NCBI RefSeq assembly: GCF_002198115.1
Contig: NZ_NGNR01000001.1
Span: 186,001-250,000 of the forward strand
DNA: 64,000 bases
Source: Robiginitalea sediminis
Lineage (GTDB): Bacteria; Bacteroidota; Bacteroidia; Flavobacteriales; Flavobacteriaceae
Direction of reading: 5' to 3'
Each line of letters opens with the position of its first letter. The first letter of the stretch is position 1. A program made the position numbers and the translations under genes. This document shows positions 35,994 through 44,443 of this stretch, in pieces. A model generated the notes under the pieces. It had not been told where the DNA came from. It saw nothing but the letters and a program-made list of their open reading frames with translations, and did not search any database.

Positions 35994-36632
35994 ATGCGTA
36001 CGCTGCTCTCCATACTGCTCCTTCTGCTGGTAACCAGGGTGTCCGCCCAAACGGATATGCCGGCCACACAGCCTTTGAATATTCAGGCCGACCCTGATCC
36101 GGAAGCCAAGCCTGAAAGCACCTTCTCCGCATCCCCCCTTAGCCCCAACCTCCCCGAATACGACCTTGGGGTCACCACCGGGAAGAACGAGGTGCGTATG
36201 CTCCCGGACCGGGATCTGAAACAGGCAGGACACGACCTGGTGCTTAAGCCCAAAATTGCCTTTAATGAAAAGGGATCGTCGGACCGGCATTACGGCGACA
36301 TGTACCTGGGAGACATCAAGACCTCAGCCAAATTCGTGGGGGTGGTTTGCCGAGACCACGAGTTTGTGGACGGAGACCGGGTGCGCATTTTCGTCAACGG
36401 GAAGGTGGCCGAACACAACATCCTGTTAACAGGTGCTTATAAGGGCGTTAACCTGGAGCTGGAGAAAGGGTTTAACCGCCTGGACTTCGAAGCTCTCAAC
36501 CAGGGTTCCACCGGACCCAATACCGCACAGGTAGACGTTTATGACGAGAAAGGCCAGCTCATCTATTCCAATAAGTGGCTCTTGTCTACCGGTTCCAAAG
36601 CCTCTCTGATTATCGTCAAGGAGGAGGAATAA
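35994..36632 (+). CDS. Secreted protein of unknown function
   Basis: A 212-residue protein with a clear signal peptide (residues 1-18, LLSILLLLLVTRVSAQ). After a Pro/Ala-rich linker (about 20-50), the C-terminal half forms a beta-rich domain of about 120 residues (SAKFVGVVCRDHEFVDGDRVRIFVNG, GVNLELEKGFNRLDFEALNQG). This looks like a small conserved flavobacterial secreted domain without enzyme motifs. There is no T9SS tail and no lipobox. Its 3' end almost touches the acylase gene that converges on it. A -7-like box (TACTTTTA, 35970-35977) lies 16 bp before the start. Confidence 0.6.
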   Translation: MRTLLSILLLLLVTRVSAQTDMPATQPLNIQADPDPEAKPESTFSASPLSPNLPEYDLGVTTGKNEVRMLPDRDLKQAGHDLVLKPKIAFNEKGSSDRHYGDMYLGDIKTSAKFVGVVCRDHEFVDGDRVRIFVNGKVAEHNILLTGAYKGVNLELEKGFNRLDFEALNQGSTGPNTAQVDVYDEKGQLIYSNKWLLSTGSKASLIIVKEEE

Positions 36633-36636
36633 CCTC

Positions 36637-38811
36637 CTATTGGCGCTTCCCTGGCTGGTAAACCTCTACCGCCCCGGCCTTCACCTCTTCTTCGTAAAAG
36701 AGCACGTCCTTGAATTCGGCATTGGCGTAACGCCCTGCCTGATCGTCGAAATGGGGCGAAGCCGGGTCCCCGCTCTGCCCGCCGGCCAGGATGGTTTTCG
36801 CCTTAACCTTCGGACCAAACTCCACCACGGCTACAAAACTGTTGCCCCGGGTCCCGTAGATTTTCTTCGTGTTGTTGTGGTAACGGGCGCCATAAGCCGC
36901 CAGAGCACCCCACCTGCCGGAAGCAAACCCAATGGGAATGCTCGGTTTGGAATCGTCAAAGGCCTGGCGGATATCTCCGTTGAGACGCTGGTAGCGGTTC
37001 ACCTCCCCCCAGGGCATCTCCCAGGTGCCGAAGTCAGTGGTAAGCCGGGCCACCACCTGTTGCAGTACTTCGAGGCGTTCGAGCTCCGGGGATTGTTGCC
37101 CGTAATACACCATTTGCTCCATAGGGGTGAGTCCCTCCGGGGCCGTCCCCCTGGCGCCGTAGGCGGTACCATAGTAATGTGCAAGGGTCATAGGGACAGA
37201 AGTCGCGTTGGTCCGGAAGTCCCAATTCCTGAGGGCCGAAACGGGGCCTTCCAGTTCCGGGTACAGGCGGGAATGGCTGTCATAGGCGGCAACCAGGCCC
37301 GGGATTAACGCCTCAAAAGCAGGGAGGGAAGGGTCGTGGGCCAGGGCAATAAGGCTGTCCAGGGTATACCCGCTCCTTCCGGTAAGCAGGGAAATGGCGT
37401 GCACCCCCCTGAAATTCTCCCGGTCCAGGGTCATGTAACCGGGGTAGTCCTCCCGCTTTGGGCTGTATTCCAGGGCAGCGGTATAGGGAGTGGAATTGCA
37501 GTTTTGTATCCAGCCGTTGGCCGGGTTCAGCACCAGGATATTCTCCTCCACCGTATGCAGCCCCTGCCAGTCCGTTTCGGGGTTACTCCCGTCCACGGGC
37601 TGGCTGTAGTCGAACCGGGTGTCGCGGCGGGGGATAAAGTTGCCGTGGAAGTAGGCGATGTTCCCGTCGGCATCGGCATAGACCGTATTGTTGGAGGAGT
37701 TTGTGCGGATATCCATCATGGCCCGGAACCCTTCGTACCCGTCCTGTTTGGTGCGGATAAAAGCCTGTTCCAGGGCGCGGGCAGGATCCCACATCATGGC
37801 GGAGGCCACGGGTTTCCCGCCCAGCTGGTGCGTGATGGGGCCATGGTGGGTCCGGTAAATGGGAAAAGTCCGGGAAACCAGACTATCCCCGGCCTTATAA
37901 GACAGGGATACTTCGGAGACGGAAACGGGGCGCCACTGTTCCCCGTACCGGTAAACCGGCCCCTGCTCACTCTCGCCCAGGGTTTCCACGAAATCATCCA
38001 TGACGTCAGTATAGGTGGAGGTATGCATCCAGCCGGTCTTTTCATTAAAGCCCTGGTAAATAAAAAACTGGCCCCAGGTAACCGCGCCATAGGCATTGAG
38101 GCCTTCCCCACTTGACACATGGACCTCCCCCCGGAAATAGAAGGAGGTATGGGGGTTGATCAGCAGCATGGCATTGCCGGACTGGGTAAGCGCCCCGGAT
38201 ATGGCAATCCCGTTGGAGCCCTGTGGTTCCTCCCGGGCTGCTTCGGCTTCCATGGCAGCTACGGCTTCGGCCGGGAGTTCGGCCCCGGCCTCGTAGAAGG
38301 CGCGTATCTTCTCCGTGCTGATCCGCTCGATATCCCCGCCAATAGACCCTTCGCTGAAATACATGGGCATCCAGGGCTCAAACCGCTTAAGCAGGCGGGG
38401 GGTTACCTCCGGGTGGGTGTGCAGGTAGTAATTCACCCCATCGGCAAAGGCATCGCAGAGTTCCCGCAGCCAGGGCGGGCTGTTTTCGTAGGCGGCAACA
38501 GCCTCCTCCCTGCTCATAAACAGGCGGGCGCGTAAATCGCTGTAGAGGGCGTCTTCCCCTTCTACCTCCGCCAGGCGCCCGATGGCCCAGATATAATTCT
38601 GTTCCACCCGGTTGAAGTCGTCTTCGCACTGGGCATAAAGCATCCCGAAAACCGCATCGGCATCGGTTTCCCCATAGATGTGGGGGATCCCGAAAGCGTC
38701 CCGGGTAATGGTCACATTGCGGGCCCTGTCCTCCCACCGGGCAACCTCCGGGGAAGGGGATGTTTTACACGCGGTTACCAGGATAAAGGCCAAAAAAATG
38801 ATACTTCTCAT
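36637..38811 (-). CDS. Penicillin-acylase-family Ntn hydrolase, predicted lipoprotein
   Basis: A 724-residue protein with a lipoprotein signal (FILVTAC). It starts with the acylase alpha-subunit pattern TITRDAFGIPHIYGETDADAVFGM. A linker leads to the autocatalytic site, where GSNGIAI (Ser about residue 200) is the N-terminal nucleophile of the future beta-subunit. The rest carries the beta-subunit repeats (YADADGNIAYFHGNFIPRR) typical of the family. Members hydrolyse amides of acylated amines such as penicillins and acyl-homoserine lactones. Bacteroidota homologues are mostly of unknown substrate, so a quorum-quenching role is only a possibility. It stands alone on the minus strand. Confidence 0.85.
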   Translation of the reverse strand: MRSIIFLAFILVTACKTSPSPEVARWEDRARNVTITRDAFGIPHIYGETDADAVFGMLYAQCEDDFNRVEQNYIWAIGRLAEVEGEDALYSDLRARLFMSREEAVAAYENSPPWLRELCDAFADGVNYYLHTHPEVTPRLLKRFEPWMPMYFSEGSIGGDIERISTEKIRAFYEAGAELPAEAVAAMEAEAAREEPQGSNGIAISGALTQSGNAMLLINPHTSFYFRGEVHVSSGEGLNAYGAVTWGQFFIYQGFNEKTGWMHTSTYTDVMDDFVETLGESEQGPVYRYGEQWRPVSVSEVSLSYKAGDSLVSRTFPIYRTHHGPITHQLGGKPVASAMMWDPARALEQAFIRTKQDGYEGFRAMMDIRTNSSNNTVYADADGNIAYFHGNFIPRRDTRFDYSQPVDGSNPETDWQGLHTVEENILVLNPANGWIQNCNSTPYTAALEYSPKREDYPGYMTLDRENFRGVHAISLLTGRSGYTLDSLIALAHDPSLPAFEALIPGLVAAYDSHSRLYPELEGPVSALRNWDFRTNATSVPMTLAHYYGTAYGARGTAPEGLTPMEQMVYYGQQSPELERLEVLQQVVARLTTDFGTWEMPWGEVNRYQRLNGDIRQAFDDSKPSIPIGFASGRWGALAAYGARYHNNTKKIYGTRGNSFVAVVEFGPKVKAKTILAGGQSGDPASPHFDDQAGRYANAEFKDVLFYEEEVKAGAVEVYQPGKRQ

Positions 38812-39013
38812 AGGTTTCAGGTCTTATGGAGGCGGTTTTTCCAGGCGGGCCTTTACGGTTTATCAAGGCCCCGGGCCGCCGCGATGCTTTAAATGTACGG
38901 CGAAAGATGGATTCCCGCGCATCTGGCCTGTCCTGCCCCCCATTTCCCAACGCTGACATATATCATGAAATACCGGTGGCATATGTAGTAGTTTCACATC
39001 GAGCCATCTGCTC

Positions 39014-39460
39014 ATGCAAACAGCCAAAGCCATGGGTTCGATTCCCTCACATACCGATGTGTTTGTCCATTCCGGTGTGGTTTCCCGCGTGGAAGGCCAC
39101 AGCGTAACGGTCACACTGGACCAGAACGTGCATTGCGAATCCTGTCGGGCCAAGGGCGCCTGCGGCGTTTCCGACGGGGCCGCCAAGCAGATTCAGATTG
39201 ACGATCCCACCAAGACCTATACCCGGGACCAACCCGTACGGGTGGTCCTGAAAAAAGGCCTGGGCCACAAAGCGGTAGCCTGGGCATATGTCTTTCCGTT
39301 CCTCCTGATGACGGGGACCCTGATACTCGGGTCCGCCCTCTTTGAGGAATGGCTGGCCGGGGTGCTTTCCCTGGCCGTTTTGGTTCCCTATTTCACGGGG
39401 GTCTATGCCCTGAAAGGCTATTTCAGGAAAACCTTCAAAGCCTCACTCCAAAGCCTGTAA
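39014..39460 (+). CDS. RseC/MucC-like SoxR-reducing system protein at the head of the rnf operon
   Basis: A 148-residue protein. The N-terminal domain has the Cys motif ESCRAKGACG (about 37-46), a likely Fe-S or redox site, followed by two adjacent membrane helices (about 94-135). RseC-like proteins are regularly encoded with Rnf complexes and are implicated in their assembly or in SoxR reduction. The ATG at 39014 is used; MGSIPSH at 39032 is an alternative. It precedes rnfB by 6 bp, and the whole operon is compact. Confidence 0.8.
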   Translation: MQTAKAMGSIPSHTDVFVHSGVVSRVEGHSVTVTLDQNVHCESCRAKGACGVSDGAAKQIQIDDPTKTYTRDQPVRVVLKKGLGHKAVAWAYVFPFLLMTGTLILGSALFEEWLAGVLSLAVLVPYFTGVYALKGYFRKTFKASLQSL

Positions 39461-39466
39461 AACACC

Positions 39467-40333
39467 ATGACGGATTCCATACTCAACAGCATCATCCTGC
39501 TCGGCGCCCTCGGGGTAATAGCCGCGTTGGTGCTCTACGTGGTCTCCAAGAAATTCCACGTATACGAAGACCCGCTTATCGCCGAGGTCGAGGAATTGCT
39601 GCCGGCAGCCAATTGCGCCGGGTGCGGGTTTCCCGGCTGCCGCGCTTTTGCCGAAAAACTGGTGGCCACCGAAGATATATCGGAGCTCTTCTGCCCGGTT
39701 GGGGGGAACGAGGTCATGAAGCTGGTATCGGAGACCCTGGGTAAGGCCGTTGCTGAAAAGGACCCGACGGTAGCCGTCATCCGCTGCCAGGGAAGTTGCG
39801 AGGTACGGCCCAAAACCTCGGAGTACCAGGGGCCTAAATCCTGTGCCATTTCCGACCTGATCTACAGCGGGGAAACCGACTGCCAGTATGGGTGTCTGGG
39901 TGACGGCGACTGCGTGGCCGCCTGTTCCTTCGATGCCATGTACATGGACGAGGCCACCGGACTACCGGTAGTCATTACCGACAAATGTACTTCCTGCGGC
40001 ATGTGCGTGGATGCCTGCCCGCGGAATATCATCGAGATGCGGCCTAAAAAGAAACGGGACCTTAAGATTTTTGTGGGCTGCCTGAACGAGGAGAAGGGCG
40101 GGCTGGCCAAAAAGGCCTGTTCCGTGGCCTGTATCGGTTGCTCCAAATGTCTGGATGTCTGCCCGAAGGACGCCATTGTTATCGAAAACAACCTGGCCTA
40201 TATAGACCCGGCCTATTGCACCCTCTGCCGCAAATGTGTGCCGGTGTGTCCTACCGGGTCCATTATAGAAACCAATTTCCCGCCCAGAAAAGAGAAAGTT
40301 GCCGAACCGACCAAAGCCGAAAGCGATGCTTAA
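39467..40333 (+). CDS. rnfB: Rnf complex subunit B, multi-cluster ferredoxin-like protein
   Basis: A 288-residue protein: one N-terminal membrane anchor (about 8-26), the cluster motif NCAGCGFPGC (about 46-55) with its later FCPVG cysteine, then at least four further Fe-S motifs (CLGDGDCVAACSF, CTSCGMCVDACP, CIGCSKCLDVCP, CTLCRKCVPVCP). It is much longer than the roughly 190-residue proteobacterial RnfB and matches the long RnfB of anaerobes such as Acetobacterium and Bacteroides. RnfB is the entry point for electrons from reduced ferredoxin. The rnfC start overlaps its stop by eight bases. Confidence 0.93.
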   Translation: MTDSILNSIILLGALGVIAALVLYVVSKKFHVYEDPLIAEVEELLPAANCAGCGFPGCRAFAEKLVATEDISELFCPVGGNEVMKLVSETLGKAVAEKDPTVAVIRCQGSCEVRPKTSEYQGPKSCAISDLIYSGETDCQYGCLGDGDCVAACSFDAMYMDEATGLPVVITDKCTSCGMCVDACPRNIIEMRPKKKRDLKIFVGCLNEEKGGLAKKACSVACIGCSKCLDVCPKDAIVIENNLAYIDPAYCTLCRKCVPVCPTGSIIETNFPPRKEKVAEPTKAESDA

Positions 40334-41657
40334 GACCTTCCCGAAAGGGGGCATCCACCCCCCTGAAAACAAGATTACCTCCGGACGGCCTATCCGCCGC
40401 CTGCCGGCACCCAAAGTGGTCTATGTCCCCATTGCCCAGCACATCGGGATCCCGGCAGAAATCATCGTAGACCGCAAGGATAAGGTTACGGTAGGGCAGG
40501 TTATTGCTCGCTCCGGCGGTTTTGTATCCTCCAACATCCACTCCCCGGTGGCCGGGACTGTCACCAAACTCGATATGGTAGTCGATACCCGTGGGTACAA
40601 AAAACAGTGTATCGTGATCCGGACAGACCCCAAGGACCCTGCCAACGAGGACCTGCCGGAGGAAATGCTCAAAACCGAAATTGCGATGGCGCCCGAGGAA
40701 ATCCGCCAACGCATCTCGGATTTCGGCATTGTGGGCCTTGGCGGGGCCACCTTCCCTTCCCACGTAAAACTCAGCGTTAAGGAAGACCAGATAGACTGCC
40801 TGGTCGTGAATGGGGTGGAGTGCGAGCCCTACCTGACGGCCGACCACCGCCTGATGCTGGAAAAGTCACAGCAAATCCTGGTGGGTATCCGCATCCTGAT
40901 GCGGGCCCTTGGGGTGACGCGCGCCATCATCGGGATCGAAAACAACAAATGCGACGCTATAGACCTCTTCCGCAAGGAAGTGGCCGGCAACGACGGGATT
41001 CAGATCGCCGCCCTGCAGGTCAAATACCCCCAGGGAGGCGAGAAGCAACTCATCCGCGCACTCCTGGGCCGGGAAGTGCCCAAAAACGGGCTGCCCATGG
41101 ATGTTGGGGTGGTAGTACACAACGTGGGAACGGTTTATGCCGTGTACCAGGCGGTCCAGCACAACCGCCCTCTAACCGAGCGCGTGGTCACCGTTACAGG
41201 GAAATCCCTGCAGGACCCCTCCAACTTCTGGGTCCGCATTGGGACACCCATCAGCGACCTGCTGGAGGCCGTTGGGGGAGTACCTGAAAATACCCGGAAA
41301 ATCGTCAGTGGCGGGCCCATGATGGGCAAGGCCCTGAAAAGTACCGATGTGCCAGTTACCAAGGGGACTTCGGGGATCCTGGTCATTCCCGAAGGGGAGG
41401 CAAGCCGGGGTGAGCCCCGGAATTGCATCCGCTGCGGGGAATGCGTCAATGTCTGCCCCATGGGCCTGGAACCCCACCTGCTGATGAACCTCACCGAAAA
41501 GGGGATGTATGAGAAGGCTGCCCAGGAAGACATCCTCACCTGTATCGAATGCGGCTCCTGCAGTTATGTGTGCCCCTCCCACCGGCCCCTGTTGGATTAT
41601 ATCCGCTTTGGGAAGAGCATCTCCCGGCAACTCGCAACGAAAACAGCCCAGCAATGA
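40326..41657 (+). CDS. rnfC: Rnf complex subunit C, NADH-binding flavoprotein
   Basis: A 443-residue cytoplasmic subunit. The start (MLKTFPKGGIHPPE) was chosen for this N-terminal RnfC signature. It has the Rossmann-like GLGGATFPSHVKL segment and the ECEPYLTADHR block shared with NuoF for NADH and FMN binding, then two [4Fe-4S] motifs near the C-terminus (CIRCGECVNVCP and CIECGSCSYVCP). It accepts electrons from the membrane part and reduces NAD (or the reverse). Its TGA shares bases with the rnfD start codon (ATGA). Confidence 0.94.
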   Translation: MLKTFPKGGIHPPENKITSGRPIRRLPAPKVVYVPIAQHIGIPAEIIVDRKDKVTVGQVIARSGGFVSSNIHSPVAGTVTKLDMVVDTRGYKKQCIVIRTDPKDPANEDLPEEMLKTEIAMAPEEIRQRISDFGIVGLGGATFPSHVKLSVKEDQIDCLVVNGVECEPYLTADHRLMLEKSQQILVGIRILMRALGVTRAIIGIENNKCDAIDLFRKEVAGNDGIQIAALQVKYPQGGEKQLIRALLGREVPKNGLPMDVGVVVHNVGTVYAVYQAVQHNRPLTERVVTVTGKSLQDPSNFWVRIGTPISDLLEAVGGVPENTRKIVSGGPMMGKALKSTDVPVTKGTSGILVIPEGEASRGEPRNCIRCGECVNVCPMGLEPHLLMNLTEKGMYEKAAQEDILTCIECGSCSYVCPSHRPLLDYIRFGKSISRQLATKTAQQ

Positions 41658-42664
41658 GCGACCAACCCATTATTGTTTCCGCATCCCCCCACGTCCACTC
41701 AGACCGCACATCCCGCAAACTGATGTTCGACGTGGTGCTGGCGCTGATGCCGGCCCTGCTGGTTTCCCTCTATGTCTTCGGATACAGCGCCGTAATTACT
41801 ACAGTGGCCGCCGTGGTTTCCTGCCTGGTATTCGAATACCTCATCCAGCGGTACATACTCAAGACCCCTGTGACCATTGGGGATGGGTCTGCGCTTATCA
41901 CGGGCTTGCTCCTGGCATTCAACCTCCCGGCCGGCCTACCGGTGTGGATGGTAATAGCCGGCAGCCTGGTGGCCATAGGGATCGCCAAGCTCTCCTTCGG
42001 GGGGCTCGGCTTTAACGTTTTTAACCCTGCCCTGGTAGGCCGCGTATTCCTGTTGGTCTCCTTCCCGGTGCAGATGACCCGCTGGCCCACGGCCGTGGAG
42101 AACAACACCCGCTTGGTGGACGCCGTTACCGGTGCCACTCCCCTGGGCATGATCAAGGAAGGGGTGCAGTTTGGGGAAACCATGTCCCAGATCAGTACCC
42201 GCCTCCCCTCCCATACCGATATGCTGCTGGGCCTCACGGCGGGGTCCCTGGGCGAAATGTCTGCCCTGGCCCTGATCCTGGGGGGTATTTACCTCATCGC
42301 CAGAAAGGTCATTTCCTGGCACATCCCCGTTACCGTACTGGCGACCATTGCCCTGATGACCGGCTTGTTCTGGTGGGCAGACCCCGAACAATTTGCAAAC
42401 CCCCTGCTGCACGTCCTCTCCGGGGGCGCCATCCTGGGGGCCTTTTACATGGCTACAGACCTGGTGACCAGCCCGGTGACCCGCAAGGGCATGGTGGTCT
42501 TCGCCATTGGGGTTGGGGTCATTACCGTGGTCATTCGCCTTTTTGGCTCCTACCCGGAGGGCATCTCCTTTGCCATCCTGATTATGAACGCATTTGTCCC
42601 CTTGATTAACCGGTACTTCAAGCCGAAGCGGTTCGGGGCCAGAATCAAAGCCAAAATGGTATGA
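41654..42664 (+). CDS. rnfD: Rnf complex subunit D, membrane FMN-binding subunit
   Basis: A 336-residue integral membrane protein with about ten hydrophobic segments. It carries the flavin-attachment motif DAVTGATPL (about 153-161), where FMN is bound covalently to Thr. The N-terminal SASPHVHSDRTSRKLMFDV is a typical RnfD opening. It belongs to the ion-translocating membrane core with RnfA, RnfE and RnfG, and is translationally coupled on both sides (ATGA with rnfC and with rnfG). Confidence 0.94.
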   Translation: MSDQPIIVSASPHVHSDRTSRKLMFDVVLALMPALLVSLYVFGYSAVITTVAAVVSCLVFEYLIQRYILKTPVTIGDGSALITGLLLAFNLPAGLPVWMVIAGSLVAIGIAKLSFGGLGFNVFNPALVGRVFLLVSFPVQMTRWPTAVENNTRLVDAVTGATPLGMIKEGVQFGETMSQISTRLPSHTDMLLGLTAGSLGEMSALALILGGIYLIARKVISWHIPVTVLATIALMTGLFWWADPEQFANPLLHVLSGGAILGAFYMATDLVTSPVTRKGMVVFAIGVGVITVVIRLFGSYPEGISFAILIMNAFVPLINRYFKPKRFGARIKAKMV

Positions 42665-43251
42665 AACCGAAACGACGCGCCTCCACCCTGGCCAATATGG
42701 TACTGGTACTGCTGGCCATCACCCTGGCTGCCGGGGTCACCCTGGGGTTTGTGAACCAATGGACCCTGGAGCCCAAGGCCGCTGCCCAGCGGGCACGCAA
42801 ACTGGAAGCCCTTTCTTCTGTCCTTCCGGAATTCAACAACCAACCGGTTGACCAGGTTGTCCGCCTGGCCGTGGGGCGGGACAGCATTGAATACTACCCG
42901 GCTTATATGGACGACACCTTTGTGGGAGCAGCCGTTACCGGGTATTCCGAAAAAGGGTATAGTGGTAATGTCCGCATTATGGTCGGGTTCGAGCCCGATG
43001 GTACCATCCTCAACATTGCAGTCCTGGAACAGAAGGAAACCCCCGGGCTGGGGACCAAAATGAAAGGCGAGTCCTTTATTAGGCAATTCCGGGGGCAGAA
43101 TCCTTCGGGCTTTGACCTGCGGGTGGAAAAGGACGGAGGGGAGGTAGACGCCCTGGCCGGGGCCACCATCAGTTCCCGTGCCTTTTGCGAGGCTGCCCTG
43201 ATGGCCTACGAGGCCTACGTGGATCAACAAAATGCACAACCCGATAAGTAA
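42661..43251 (+). CDS. rnfG: Rnf complex subunit G, covalent-FMN electron carrier
   Basis: A 196-residue protein with one N-terminal membrane helix (about 10-28), the rest exposed to the periplasm. The covalent flavin motif AGATISS lies near residue 168. The PGLGTKMKGE segment is conserved among RnfG/NqrC. It passes electrons between the flavin sites of the complex. rnfE starts 5 bp after its stop. Confidence 0.93.
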   Translation: MKPKRRASTLANMVLVLLAITLAAGVTLGFVNQWTLEPKAAAQRARKLEALSSVLPEFNNQPVDQVVRLAVGRDSIEYYPAYMDDTFVGAAVTGYSEKGYSGNVRIMVGFEPDGTILNIAVLEQKETPGLGTKMKGESFIRQFRGQNPSGFDLRVEKDGGEVDALAGATISSRAFCEAALMAYEAYVDQQNAQPDK

Positions 43252-43256
43252 GGAAC

Positions 43257-43856
43257 ATGGCACAGGCATTAAAACAGAATTTCCTGAAGGGGATTATCAA
43301 GGAAAACCCGGTCTTTGTCATGCTGCTGGGGATGTGTCCCACCCTGGGGGTAACCTCTTCGGCCTTCAATGGCCTGGGCATGGGAGTGGCCACCCTCTTT
43401 GTGCTGCTGATGTCGAACATCGTGGTATCCCTGATCCGATCCCAGATCCCGGCCAAGGTCCGTATCCCGGCGTTTATCGTCATTATCGCCTCCTTTGTGA
43501 CGGTAGTGGAAATGGTCCTGGAGGCGTACATCCCCTTCCTGTATGAGCAACTGGGGATTTTTATCCCGCTTATTGTGGTGAACTGCCTTATTCTGGGGCG
43601 GGCCGAGGCCTTTGCCGCCAAGAATACCCTCCTGGATTCCGCAGTAGACGCCCTGGGCATGGGGGTTGGGTTTGTCATAGCTCTTACCGCCCTGGGGGCC
43701 ACCAGGGAAATCCTCGGCAATGGCAGCCTGTTTGACCTGCGGTTTGTCTCCGAGGATGCCAGCACCTTTATCCTGTTTATCCTGCCGCCCGGGGCCTTTA
43801 TTGCCCTGGCGTACCTGGCCTACCTCTTTAACCGGTTCACCCAAAAATCTGCCTAG
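43257..43856 (+). CDS. rnfE: Rnf complex subunit E, membrane protein
   Basis: A 199-residue protein with six predicted membrane helices. The N-terminal FLKGIIKENPVFVMLLGMCPTLGVTSSA and the later NCLILGRAEAFAA block are RnfE/NqrD hallmarks. It forms an inverted pair with RnfA in the ion channel core. Only two bases separate it from rnfA. Confidence 0.94.
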   Translation: MAQALKQNFLKGIIKENPVFVMLLGMCPTLGVTSSAFNGLGMGVATLFVLLMSNIVVSLIRSQIPAKVRIPAFIVIIASFVTVVEMVLEAYIPFLYEQLGIFIPLIVVNCLILGRAEAFAAKNTLLDSAVDALGMGVGFVIALTALGATREILGNGSLFDLRFVSEDASTFILFILPPGAFIALAYLAYLFNRFTQKSA

Positions 43857-43858
43857 CT

Positions 43859-44434
43859 ATGGAATACTGGACTATCCTGATCGGCGCCGTTTTCGTCAAC
43901 AACATTGTCCTTTCCCAGTTCCTGGGGATTTGCCCCTTCCTGGGGGTCTCCGGAAAGGTCTCCACTTCCCTGGGCATGTCCGGGGCCGTACTCTTTGTGA
44001 TGACCATAGCCACCACGGTTACCTACCTGCTGCACGAGTATGTCCTGGTCCCTGCGGGACTGGATTATCTGAGGACCATTACGTTTATCCTGGTCATCGC
44101 GGCCCTGGTACAAATGGTGGAAATCGTGCTGAAGAAGGTAAGCCCGCCACTCTACCAGGCCCTGGGGGTTTTCCTCCCGCTTATCACCACCAACTGTGCC
44201 GTGTTGGGGGTTGCCATCCTGGCCCTGGGGCTGGAGAATGCCAGCCTGCTCAAAGCCGTATTCTTCGCGGTATCCTCCTCGGCAGGCTTTGCCCTGGCCC
44301 TGGTGGTCTTTGCCAGTATCCGGGAATACCTGGAACTGGCAGACCTGCCCGAAGGCATGAAAGGGGTACCGATCAACCTGCTGGTTGCCGGACTCCTTTC
44401 CCTTGCATTCCTGGGGTTTGCAGGCCTGGTATAA
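43859..44434 (+). CDS. rnfA: Rnf complex subunit A, membrane protein
   Basis: A 191-residue protein with six predicted helices, homologous to RnfE. FVNNIVLSQFLGICPFLGVS near the N-terminus and TTNCAVLGVAI near 117 are RnfA/NqrE signatures. It is the last gene of the rseC-rnfBCDGEA operon, whose order matches Bacteroides rather than the rnfABCDGE order of gammaproteobacteria. It meets korB tail to tail with a 9-bp gap. Confidence 0.94.
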   Translation: MEYWTILIGAVFVNNIVLSQFLGICPFLGVSGKVSTSLGMSGAVLFVMTIATTVTYLLHEYVLVPAGLDYLRTITFILVIAALVQMVEIVLKKVSPPLYQALGVFLPLITTNCAVLGVAILALGLENASLLKAVFFAVSSSAGFALALVVFASIREYLELADLPEGMKGVPINLLVAGLLSLAFLGFAGLV

Positions 44435-44443
44435 CCCTTCCTT

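Noticed and set aside
39467-44434. Na+-translocating NADH:quinone reductase (Nqr) instead of Rnf
   Set aside because: RnfB with multiple clusters and RnfC with two [4Fe-4S] motifs are present, and NqrA/NqrF features are absent.
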